Below, piece after piece: positions 1-7,674 of a stretch of DNA of 14,011 nucleotides (positions are counted from its first letter, which is position 1; each line of letters starts with the position of its first letter). The notes beneath the pieces are model-generated. The model was not told where the DNA came from. It saw only the letters and a list, made by a program, of their open reading frames with translations, and did no database searches. This DNA is from Zopfochytrium polystomum (lineage: Eukaryota; Chytridiomycota; Chytridiomycetes; Chytridiales; Chytridiaceae): the NCBI GenBank assembly GCA_025765615.1, contig JAIVFJ010000703.1, positions 1 to 14,011 on the forward strand, read 5' to 3'. Position numbers and translations under genes: made by a program.

Positions 1-323
1 CGCGTACGCGCGATGGTCGGCAGATGTGGAGTCCAAGGCGATTATCTTTGTGAAGTAATTCGATCACCATATTCTCAGATGCACGTCCCTCTCTTCTCCA
101 TCCCTGTTTAATCTACCTTTGCGCAGTGACGCTCGCACAGCGCCGCTCCTGTCGGCGTCCGGCCTGCTTGTGAGGACGACGATGATGCGACAGCGGCGGC
201 GTAGCGAAACAGCCTGACCTCGCAAGTCGAGCCGTGCCCAACCAGGTCGCCAAGGACAAACTGCCTGCTGGTGCGGGACCGGCTTGGGCGCCGCGACTGC
301 GTTGTGCGGCCGGATGCTGCCAT
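1..323 (-). CDS. Protein kinase, N-terminal part (partial at left edge)
   Basis: Read on the minus strand from an ATG at 323. Seen: about 20 Arg/Ser-rich residues, then a kinase subdomain I signature, FVLGDLVGHGSTCEVRLFR, which fits the ATP-binding Gly-rich loop GxGxxxxV. After a Ser/Ala-rich stretch comes HCAK, whose Lys is in the position of the subdomain II lysine. The exon appears to end at 117 and a GTAGAT donor follows. A 71-base intron (116 down to 46, weak AAAG acceptor) would join it in phase to IIALDSTSADHRAYA, which runs off the window. Only about the first 84 residues are present, so catalytic HRD and DFG motifs cannot be checked and the subfamily is unknown. The loop sequence loosely recalls PDK1-like AGC kinases, which is inference. 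An upstream in-frame extension passes through the CA repeat and was not chosen as the start. Confidence 0.6.
46..116 (-). other. Predicted intron of the kinase gene
   Basis: The donor GTAGAT follows the AAG codon of the HCAK motif, and an in-frame TAG/TAA region follows at once if it is not spliced. The best acceptor that restores a reading frame to the window edge is AAAG at 49-46. That acceptor is weak, so the 3' boundary is less certain than the donor. Confidence 0.4.
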
Positions 324-395
324 GAGGAAGGCTGTATGGCGTAAGCGGGGGACGGATTGTCTCAAAAAAAACGATCGGAGAGAAAGAACTGATGG

Positions 396-422
396 CACAC
401 ACACACACACACACACACACAC
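396..422. repeat. (CA)n microsatellite
   Basis: About 13 perfect CA dinucleotides lie just upstream of the kinase start. A second, shorter CA tract lies at about 3259-3277. Confidence 0.95.
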
Positions 423-517
423 GCTCAGGCATCACGGAACTCACGCTCAGTCTCGACGCTCTCGGAGCGGGCAGTGAGGAGAGAAAATGTTGATCGATTG
501 ATCGATCAAGGCTCCCC

Positions 518-520
<3 letters not shown>

Positions 521-564
<44 letters not shown>

Positions 565-600
565 AGAGAGAAGAGGAGAGAGAAGAGAGAGAGAGAGAAG
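521..600. repeat. (GA)n microsatellite, partly imperfect
   Basis: GA dinucleotides are perfect to about 553, then interrupted by AAGA and GGAG variants to 600. The tract is strand-asymmetric, with all purines on plus, like GAGA/CT-rich promoter tracts. It may simply be a slippage repeat. Confidence 0.95.
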
Positions 601-898
601 AGCACATGCATGTATGCCCCACCAACTGTCTCCCGTTTGTCTTTGACATTGCTTCTCCAGTCCCTCGCTTTCGATGTTTTTCCTTTTTCGGACGACGGAG
701 TGCGAGGGGGGAGGCAAGTCTCCAAAATTGCCTCCCACTGTTTTGGGCCGTCGCAAACGAGTCAGAAACGAACTCGGGAATTCTGTGAAACGATTTCTTC
801 CTCTGCTCATCCACCCACCCCCACCACCACCCAACAACCAACCAACCCGATCGATATCCCGTCTGCTCTCCAAAAGTCCCCCCAACCAGACTAACCCA

Positions 899-2391
899 AT
901 GGAATCCCGCTACCACGCTCCTCCTTGACCGCGACTGGGCCGCACTCGGCTGCAAGCCTCGCGCGCAGGGTGAAACAGGAAGAGGGGCCGTGCGCGCAGC
1001 AAGAGAAATCGTTCGCGCGATTGCTCGGCAGCTTCGTGGCACAGGTACAGGGCGTCGACCTTGGGCCGTGGACTGGCCTCAACGAAGATGGGTTTCCACC
1101 GCCCGCAAACGTGCACACCAGGTTCGCCCTTGGACAGAGTATTTCGACGGCATAGAGAGAGTTTCCAGTCCAGCTTACATACCTCTCTCTCCACAGCCTG
1201 GAGCCGCTGATGTTCCCCACCCGTGCGCCGACATCGTTCTGGCAACCTCTGATTCCCACCCACGACGCGCTCGGCGCCGCCCTCCTCAGCCCGATCAACC
1301 AAGACACGTTCGCCTCGATCTTTGCTGAATTCCTCCCGAGTCCTCGCAGCCCGATCGATCCAGCGATCCGCGCTGATGCCCAGTTTGACGGGTTCCCGGA
1401 CACGATGGGTCTCGGCTGGGAGTGTTCGGACTCACCGGCGGTGTTCCGGACACTTTTACCCCGGTCGTCTCGTCTTACCAGTCCACGTCCGCCGACAACT
1501 CGTTCGTGGCCGAGGAGGATTCGAGCTGTCCGGCGCCTGATTTGAGCAACTGGAAGTACGCGGCTCGGAACCCCGTATTCGTTGTCCCGCCGTCGTCCAC
1601 GTCGCCGCCGCGTCGAAACTCTCTCCGTCTGCTCGCCCGTCGTCGTTGACCGCGAGTCCGCCGGATGACGCGACCACCGATGCCAACTCGTACACGTCCG
1701 TGCGTCTTGCCGATATTCCGTCGCTGTGCACCCCGGTGCTGTCACCAAAACAATCTCTTTCAACTATTGCAGCGGGAATACTTTGCGGCTTCAACAGAAC
1801 CGCCTCGTCCTGCCTCGACCTATCGAGATTTCCAAGTTCACCACGCAGCCGCTCGCCCAAACCATCATGACAGAGTCCATCCTCACCAGCCCCGCCGCCT
1901 CACTGACGCAGACCGCGACGACGTCCGAGCCGACTCCAAAGCCGCTGGCGGCCGCAAAACGCCGCAGCAAGCGGTCCACGCAGCATTCGATCACCTGCGA
2001 GACTGCGGCCGCGGGTTCGCGAGGACGGACCTCTTTGCGATCCACCTTTCACCACCGGCCGTACGAGTCGCGGCCGTTTCCGTGCGAGCTGTGGTGAGTT
2101 TAGTGCAGCTTCGTTATTGCAAATTTTCGTTGAATGACGGCTAATTGATGTTTGTTGTGTTAATAACATCCCAAAAACAAAGCCCTCTTCGATTCTGCCG
2201 CCACCACGACTACCTCCGGCACAAGGCTAGCCTGCACTCGGACGCGCGAGCATACGTGCCGAAGGTGCGGAGCCTCGTTCGCGAGGACCGACGCGCTGTT
2301 TCGGCACAAGGTTTCTTGCCAGAAGGCGGCTGTTGCGGGCACTGGACGCCGACGAAGGGTGAAGGCGCAGGAGGAGGGCTTGAAGATTTGA
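899..2391 (+). CDS. C2H2 zinc-finger protein, probable transcription factor (frame-interrupted)
   Basis: Likely start ATG at 899. The N-terminal ~370 residues are Ser/Pro/Thr-rich and low complexity, followed by a basic patch (AAAKRRSKRS, near 1950). At least three fingers follow. Finger 1 (1990-2060) reads C-E-x-C-G-R-G-F then L..H but is split between frames. Finger 2 starts CEL and is completed across an intron at 2094-2182, giving C-x2-C-x3-F-x5-Y-x2-H-x4-H. Finger 3 (2254-2316) is CRRCGASFARTDALFRHKVSC, a C2HC type. The protein ends in a basic tail at TGA 2391. The frame changes near 920, 1410, 1600, 2003, 2050 and 2250, and one in-frame TAG lies at about 1152, where an intron ending at CCACAG 1196 may exist. 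C2H2 proteins of this form usually bind DNA in the nucleus; the target is unknown. Confidence 0.6.
2094..2182 (+). other. Intron inside zinc finger 2
   Basis: The donor GTGAGT follows the first two bases of the second finger Cys codon. A possible branch site GCTAAT lies near 2143 and the acceptor is AAAG at 2182. Splicing rebuilds the Cys codon and gives a canonical C2H2 spacing, which is good support for both boundaries. Confidence 0.65.
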
Positions 2392-3539
2392 GTTGTGGGC
2401 GGGTGAACTTTCGTGGGTCGCAGGACTTGGTTTTTGCTTCAAGTCTTTTCAGTTGAGCTGCTTTTCCCATCTCGTCTTCTTCGCTCTTTCTTCTACATCT
2501 GTTCATCTCGCTCCGTTTTTCCTGCGGCTAGCTTTTGGCGAACACTTTTGATACATTAATTATTCCTACCCTCAAATACTTTCCTCGTATTGATCGGACT
2601 ATGACGTTTTGGTGAGACCCTCTGCAGCCTGCGCACACTTCCACCTTCCTTTAATTTTTTCGCTGCACATGTATAAATGATACCTTTTCGCAATGGAGCC
2701 AGCTTGCTCTCCCGTCCTTTGTGGCAAGTCGTCCGCGCCGTAAATCGACACAAGGACTGCGGAGGCGCGCCATGGGAGCTGCGAGAGTCGTTTGATGCGT
2801 TGGGGCAAGACCACCCCCGGATCGAGACTTGCATCTACTTCTTTGTCGCGTGGCTAAGTCTTTCTGAGCAAAGTTTATATTTTATTTTTTTTGCTCATAA
2901 AACATCAGCCCCTGTCGTCCAATGGCTAGGACATCACCTCCTTGAAATTCTGGGTTGAACTTCCTCGGTGAAGATCGGCGTTCAGATCGTCGTTGGGGCG
3001 TTGCCATCGTTCTTTCGTGTCGTCGCATGAGCCCGCACGACTTTGTCTTAAAGCCTTTGATTATCAATTTTGACTGGCGGCACAAAGAGGATCTTTCTTT
3101 ACTTGAATTAGTTCTGGTTGAAAAGGTCCGGATAACGGCGGGCGGTGTCAGTCGTGAAAAAGACGAGAAGCGTTAATCGTGGCGAAATGATCATCGATGT
3201 TTGACTGCGCACGACTAGTAGGGTACGTAAGCCTGCGCCGAACACCAAGGAACTCGGACACACACACACACACACAGAAAACCGATTCACACAATAATGG
3301 GAGGCCTTGAACCACACAGGTCATCCTTTTGAACCAACTGACCACGGCTTCTTCCTTTTCTCTTTCCGTTTCCGTTTCCGGCCAAAATTTTTTTTTTTCT
3401 TTCACTTTTTTTTCATCCTTCTGGTGCCCAGTCGTTTCCCTTTATGGACAGACAGACAGACCAGTCCATCGCCACAAAACATTGTTCATTGTTCATTCTG
3501 ACTGCTACGCCGTCGAGCAACTAACGGCCGGCAGCGGCG
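2392..3539. other. Noncoding spacer between the zinc-finger and ankyrin-like genes
   Basis: Open frames here are short and have no recognisable motif. The region is AT-richer than the genes and holds T-rich tracts (2880-2892, 3388-3412), a CA repeat (3259-3277), a (GACA)n stretch near 3448-3462, and the tRNA-like segment at 2908-3000. It should contain the terminator of the upstream gene and the promoter of the downstream gene, neither of which I can pinpoint. Confidence 0.6.
2908..3000 (+). tRNA. tRNA-like segment with Glu-type D arm (relic or intron-containing)
   Basis: GTCC (2917-2920) pairs with GGAC (2929-2932) around a D loop containing GG, and the segment resembles eukaryotic tRNA-Glu D arms. 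Two readings are possible. (a) A shortened relic, with a degenerate B box GGTTGAACTTCC at 2953-2964. (b) A tRNA with a long anticodon-loop insert: TCACC (2934-2938) pairs with GGTGA (2967-2971), a T arm CGGCG/CGTCG encloses TTCAGAT (2976-2992), and the acceptor GCCCCTG (2908-2914) pairs with TTGGGGC (2993-2999) with one mismatch and one G-U. Position 33 is not T in reading (b) and no T4 terminator follows closely. A functional gene is therefore doubtful and a relic is more likely. Confidence 0.3.
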
Positions 3540-5065
3540 ATGGCGATGGCTATGGCTCCTGCTGATGAGGAGTCGGCCGCGGTAGCAGCCAAAGCCCGCG
3601 CTTCGACGAGCACGACCACTACCACTACCACGAGCACGACCACGACCACGACCACAGCGACGACGGCCACTGCCACACTGCCGTCTGCCATCCCCGCCGT
3701 CCTCACCCTCTGCGCTTACCTCAACCCGCCCGACCGCCTCCGCCTCGCCACCCTCTTCCGCCTCCGCTCCATCCAGATCGCCGCCGTCGTCGCACACCGC
3801 GCCCCGCGCGAGCTCGACCACGCCAGCGCCCTCGGCGACGTCGACCTCCTCGCCCACCTAGACGCCCACGCCGCTCGCACCGCCAACCCGACTCCGCGGC
3901 ACCCACGCCGCCGTCGACACCGCCAGCGCCCGCGGCCACCTCGCCGTCCTCCGCTGGTGGCGCGCCCGCGGCGGCGTCGTCCTGTACTCCGCCGCCGCCG
4001 TCGACGGCCGCCAGCGCCAACGGCCACCTCCGCGTCCTCCGCTGGTGGCGCGACGAGGCCGGCCTCGAGATCCGCTACTCGGAAAAAGCATTTGACGCCG
4101 CGTGCCGCAACGCGGATTTCCCCGTGCTCGCGTGGTGGGCAGGCTGCGGCCTGCCCATCCGCTGCTCGCACGACCTCGTCGACCGGCTGGCGACCGACGG
4201 CCGCATCGAAGTCCTGCGCTGGCTCGTCGCCGCCGGCGTCAAGCTTGTCGGGCTGTCCTCCAACGCACCCGTCGACGGCCACCCCAGGAGCCCGGGCGTC
4301 CTCTCCGCATGCACCCTCCGCGTCACGGCCGACGGCCTCCGCGGCGCCACCCGCAACGGCCACCTCGCTGTCCTGCAGTGGCTGCACGCCGACGTCCTCC
4401 GCCGCGACTTCCCCCGCAGCGTCCGCGGCGTCATGGACCTCGCCTCGGCCGCCGACACCAACTTCAACGTAGCGCTCCTCGACTTTTGGCTGCGCCGCCT
4501 GGCCCCGCTCGGCCTCGACTACACGATGGCCGCCATTGACGGCGCCAGCGCCCGCGGCGACCTCGCCGCGCTCCGCTGGTGGAAACGCAGCGGCCTCGTG
4601 CTAAAGTACTCGTCGGCCGCCGTCAACGCTGCCAGCGCCGCAGGCCGCATCGACGTGCTGCGCTGGTGGCGACGCTCGGCGCTCAAGCTCGAGTACACGA
4701 CGGCCGCCGTCGACGACGCGAGCGCGAACGGGCACGTGGAGGTCCTGCAGTGGTGGAAGAAGAGCGGGCTGTTTTTGTCGTATACGGATGCGGCGGTGCA
4801 CGGCGCGACCGCGGCGGGGCACGTGGGAGTGTTGAGATGGTGGTGGGAGAGTGGGTTGGAGATCAAGTTTTCGCTGGATGCCGTCCGGGGATGGCTCGAG
4901 AACTCGAGCTGCACCGCAGAGGTCGTGGAATGGTGGAAAGAATCTGGGCTGTTGCGGACGGACGACGGCATCATGATGCCGTCTCGAAAGTCTTGTGCTG
5001 CGGTGGAGCGATCCCAAGGTCTTTTATTGTCCAAGCTTTCTCATATTAGCCTGAAGCTCATGTAG
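3540..5065 (+). CDS. F-box-like protein with WW-type ankyrin-like repeats (two frame changes)
   Basis: Start ATG at 3540. Residues 22-46 are an almost pure Thr run encoded by an ACN trinucleotide repeat. Residues about 47-85 (LPSAIPAVLTLCAYLNPPD, then RLRLATLFR) resemble an F-box. The rest is about ten ~33-residue helical repeats with the consensus ASAxGHLxVLRWWxxSGLxLxYSxAAVD. They are related to ankyrin repeats but carry a Trp-Trp pair. The reading frame steps once between about 3880 and 3901 and again near 4008, with repeats continuing on both sides and no splice sites between, so single-base sequence errors are likely. From about 4010 to TAG 5065 it is one clean frame. Codons are extremely C/G-ending. 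By analogy, F-box plus ankyrin proteins can recruit substrates to SCF ubiquitin ligases; the substrate is unknown. Large families of such WW-repeat proteins occur in chytrids. Confidence 0.75.
3604..3668 (+). repeat. ACN trinucleotide repeat encoding polythreonine
   Basis: A run of ACC, ACT and ACG codons with occasional AGC lies inside the N-terminus of the ankyrin-like gene. It is an imperfect coding microsatellite and a probable flexible linker before the F-box-like segment. Confidence 0.85.
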
Positions 5066-5503
5066 CATTCCGTGCACCCACTGATGCGAGTCTTAGTGCG
5101 TGTGACGGCCAAACGAAGTATTTTCATGTTTTGTCTCATATTACGTAATGCATACACCACCTTAACTAAGTGAAAATTCTTTCCGTGCGAGGTACAACTG
5201 AAGCCGAGGCGGCGCTGCTCCGATTTGGAGGCGGTGAGTGCACTCCAAACCCATAGGGGCCTCCCCGCCTCCAACACACTGTATCGGCTTCGACTTTGAA
5301 GCACGAGCAGTCGGCGCCGTCCCCATGCCCTGCGAAACGGACCTCCGGTCCTCGGTTGATCTAACTTCTCAATTTCCTACGCCACTCTGCACTCGCATTG
5401 GAGATGCCGGCTGCTAAATATTTTGCAAAACCTTTCTGTCAATTTTATTTTTTGGCTCCCCCTTCTCCCTACCCCAAAAGTATGGAAACAGGAGCTTATG
5501 CGC
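5066..5503. other. Convergent 3' intergenic region
   Basis: This lies between the ends of two converging genes. No coding motif is seen. It contains an inverted repeat, GGAGGCGG at 5227-5234 against CCGCCTCC at 5265-5272, which could fold as a hairpin on either strand. AT-rich stretches near 5410-5455 could carry polyadenylation signals for either gene. Nothing else was recognised. Confidence 0.5.
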
Positions 5504-6774
5504 TCAGGTTTTAGATATCTTGGTAAAATACGAGAGGGACCTTTCAGCAAGTCGCACCATTAAGTAGTACGCTTCAACAAAGCTCACGTTGTCGTCCACT
5601 TGCATATCATCAAAGAGTGCCTCCACCTTTCTCTCGTCAATCGCATGAACATGGTCCAGTGTTTCAAACTGAATGACATGCTTCGTCATCTCTCCTTTCC
5701 AGTCGTGCGCTTCGAATCTCTGGCAGCCGACCGCGGACATGAGACTGTTGCAGTTGCAACACGTCCCCTTGCACCCAACCTCCTTCACGGTTTTACCGCA
5801 GTCGTCGCACTTCTCGAAGCACTTTTGGCCGTCGCCGTTGGGGCAGCATGTATGATGGATGTGGTCGCAATTGCTCTCTCGATCCGATTTGCCGCAGCAC
5901 GTCCACTTGCCTACGCACAGGAAACCGTCCCAACGGCCCGAGTGCGTGATGCTTGGTTCGCCCGGGTGGAATCGTGTCGTCTTTCGGCTGTGCACCGCTC
6001 CTCCTGACTCTCCGTGGAAGCGGCAGGGCTTGACGATGAGAAGAGGATCGCCAATCTTGCCGCACCGCCGACAAGTGTCTCTTGTGATGCGCGGCGCAAG
6101 GGTAGGCGGGTCGGCCAAAGCGTACTGCGAGTCGCACCAGCTTGTGACCGCCGAGAAGTCTTTCTTCTTGCAGCGTGCCCAGTTTCGCGCGCCGAGCCCC
6201 ATGATTCGCAGCTTCCCAGTCAGAATGCTGGACGCGGCGTCGCGGAGGAACTCGCTCATGGAGCCAAGCATGCTTTTACCGGAGACGGCAAAGAAGCAGA
6301 GAGCCTCAAACCCGGCGAAGCGAGTGCCGAGGACCTCGAGGAGGGACTTTACCTCTGGAGCGAGCCGCGCCTGGCACACGTCGTCTTGCGAGACAAAGAC
6401 AATAATCCCGATTACCTTGCGGCTCATCACGTACTTGAGGAGCCAGCGGTGGATGACGGTATCATTGATGGGCTCTCGGTTGGGTCCGCCGACATCACCA
6501 TAGCCGGGCATGTCAATGATGGAAACCCTTGTACCCTGTTTGTGGAATCGGATTAGTGATCCCACCAGCGAAGTGGAGAAAGAGCGGGAAACATCAGAAG
6601 GTACGTTTTTTTCAAGCCAAACTTCAATGGGCTTCGTGCTAACGCCCGCAACCCCAGCTCCTGTCGGGTTATCGCTTCCAGAGTAAATGTTACAGAATGT
6701 GCTCTTGCCAAGGCCGGACTTCCGACCACGATGATCGCGGAGGAGGATTTCTGCGCGGAGCGGGATATCTCCAT
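5504..6774 (-). CDS. P-loop GTPase with Cys/His-rich (CHORD-like) C-terminus
   Basis: Start ATG at 6774. The N-terminus, MEISRSAQKSSSAIIVVG, is in one frame. The frame then slips by one base at 6719-6721 into KSGLGKST, so the P-loop GxxxxGK[ST] appears only if one A is restored. About 423 residues result. Seen in order: P-loop (about 18-26), a possible switch I Thr in AGVSTKPIEVWL, G3 motif DMPGYGD (about 100), and no convincing NKxD, only SGKS near 180. The last ~170 residues hold more than 20 Cys: CRRCG, FHPGEP, GKWTCCGKSDRESNC, CDDCGKTV, CKGTCCNC. The HPG...WxCC...C..H spacing recalls CHORD-like zinc modules. The G domain resembles the broad AIG1/septin/dynamin-like group in its G3 motif; the role is unknown. 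The longer frame starting at 6841 replaces the natural N-terminus and is rejected. Ends at TGA 5504. Confidence 0.7.
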
Positions 6775-6840
6775 GACGTTTGAAGAGGAACCAAGCGAGT
6801 GAGCTTTGGCAATGTGGGAAAGGGGTGGAGAGAAACACCA

Positions 6841-6850
6841 TTCTTATATG
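6841..6850 (-). promoter_or_regulatory. Possible TATA box of the GTPase gene
   Basis: On the minus strand the sequence reads CATATAAGAA, about 70 bases upstream of the chosen ATG at 6774. The in-frame TAA inside it also closes the reading frame upstream of that ATG, which supports the start choice. Confidence 0.35.
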
Positions 6851-7241
6851 GCTTGGGACAGAGGTGGGTGGAAGTGCACGTGCGCCCTGGACAGCGGTGC
6901 AAGATCACTTGCACTTGCACTTGAATTCTTATGGGTGGCGAAGTCAAACGCCTAAGAAAGTTTTCTTGTCCCAAGTGTCAACCCGCAACAGAAGCTTTAT
7001 TCACAACGCGAGCAAAGGCTAATGGACGATGTGTTTTCAACAATTTTAAAGTCAGATTCAAAAGAAAACAAAAGAAGTCTCGAAAAAGGTGGGCCGCATT
7101 GGTTGTAGTAGGATGACGACGACGAACGACGACGACTTCAGATCTGTCGGGCGGCGGCGGCGAGAGAGCGTGTCGTGAAGGTGAGCCTTTCTGCGCTGGA
7201 GGGGGCGGGGGGGGTTGGCGTGGTTGGAGGCCGCGTCGCAC

Positions 7242-7269
7242 TTTTTTTTTTTTTTTTTTTTTTTTTTTT
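7242..7269 (+). repeat. Homopolymer T28
   Basis: Twenty-eight consecutive T on plus, A28 on minus. It lies about 45 bases beyond the T5 run that could terminate the minus-strand tRNA-like transcript. It could be a retroposon-type A tail of a minus-strand element or simple slippage. Confidence 0.9.
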
Positions 7270-7346
7270 GGTCCAAAACAAAACGGACAAGCGAAGGTGG
7301 ACCGAAAAGCAAAACAAAAACGCTTTGCTCAGCCGGCAACAGATAC

Positions 7347-7439
7347 CGCCATAAAGTTTTAGGTAGACGCTCTCCCACTGAGCTACAGGGAGCATCTCCC
7401 TGGCGGGAATCGAGTCCGCGACCTTCAACGATGATGGCG
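7347..7439 (-). tRNA. Candidate circularly permuted tRNA gene (3' half upstream of 5' half)
   Basis: On the minus strand, in order of transcription: leader CGCCAT (7439-7434) and CATC; anticodon-stem 3' side GTTGA (7429-7425); variable loop AGGTC; a 17-base T arm (7419-7403) with loop CTCGATT; acceptor 3' strand CAGGGAG (7402-7396); three bases ATG; acceptor 5' strand CTCCCTG (7392-7386); TA; D arm GCTC-AGTGGGA-GAGC (7383-7369); G26; anticodon-stem 5' side TCTAC (7367-7363); CTAAAACTTT; then ATGGCG (7352-7347). The acceptor pairs 7/7, D stem 4/4, anticodon stem 4/5, T stem 4/5, and leader and trailer pair 6/6. T8, A14, G18, G19, A21, C48, T55, C56, A58 and C61 are present. Each cloverleaf part occurs once, in permuted order. 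The A box matches TRGCNNAGTNGG fully; the B box GACTCGATTCC has two changes. A T5 run follows at 7320-7316. The anticodon cannot be fixed, because the splice point is unknown. A relic of two tandem tRNAs remains possible. Confidence 0.45.
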
Positions 7440-7674
7440 TCTTGGCGTTAGATGACCCGGGCACGCCTGTGGTATCAAAACAAGGTTTAATCCAATGTCA
7501 CATTCTGTCAACATTATGCTACTTACATTGTACCATTTGAGCGACTACCACAAGTGAATCCACGCACAAAACATGGTTAAGTGGAGGATTTCGTGCAGAG
7601 GCGGCATCGCTTAGTTTTGGCGGTTCTTGTCACATTTTCCTGCCCAGAGTTCAATCATCGTTTGCTTCCGCTCT

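Larger units (their letters stand above)
324..898. promoter_or_regulatory. Divergent intergenic region with microsatellites
   Basis: This spacer separates the minus-strand kinase from the plus-strand zinc-finger gene, so it must hold both promoters. It carries a CA tract, a long GA tract, a TGATCGAT direct repeat around 491-506, and a C/A-rich stretch at 810-860. The long open frames on both strands encode only low-complexity Ser/Leu or Arg/Glu repeats from the microsatellites and are not believed. No clear TATA box was seen. Confidence 0.5.
6775..7674. other. Noncoding spacer holding the tRNA-like locus and a T28 tract
   Basis: No protein motif is seen in this stretch. It contains the GTPase promoter, a small hairpin (GTGCAAG 6897-6903 against CTTGCAC 6908-6914), CGA-rich and CGG-rich stretches near 7114-7165, a G-rich run at 7200-7214, a 28-base T tract, and the tRNA-like structure described separately. 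Confidence 0.6.

Noticed and set aside
64..1042. Long minus-strand open frames (up to 273 residues) across the microsatellites
   Set aside because: They encode low-complexity Cys-Val, Ser-Leu and Pro runs from the CA/GA repeats; only the kinase-like frame near 117-323 has real motifs.
3486..5034. Long antisense frames opposite the ankyrin-like gene
   Set aside because: The very high GC third positions remove stop codons on the other strand; the products are Arg/Gly/Ala-rich without motifs.
6716..6726. Programmed ribosomal frameshift in the P-loop
   Set aside because: No slippery heptamer or downstream structure is evident, and similar one-base steps occur in most genes of the window.
6775..6841. 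N-terminal extension of the GTPase frame starting at 6841
   Set aside because: It reads the wrong frame up to the P-loop; the frame beginning at 6774 gives the beta strand that normally precedes a P-loop.
7386..7402. Simple palindrome or transcription terminator (CAGGGAG-CAT-CTCCCTG)
   Set aside because: The flanks are a D arm and a T arm in the correct register, so the inverted repeat is better explained as the two acceptor strands of a tRNA.
7396..7429. Retrotransposon primer-binding site starting TGG
   Set aside because: The sequence carries the whole T arm and part of the anticodon arm rather than an 8-18 base tRNA 3' complement, and no LTR was seen.
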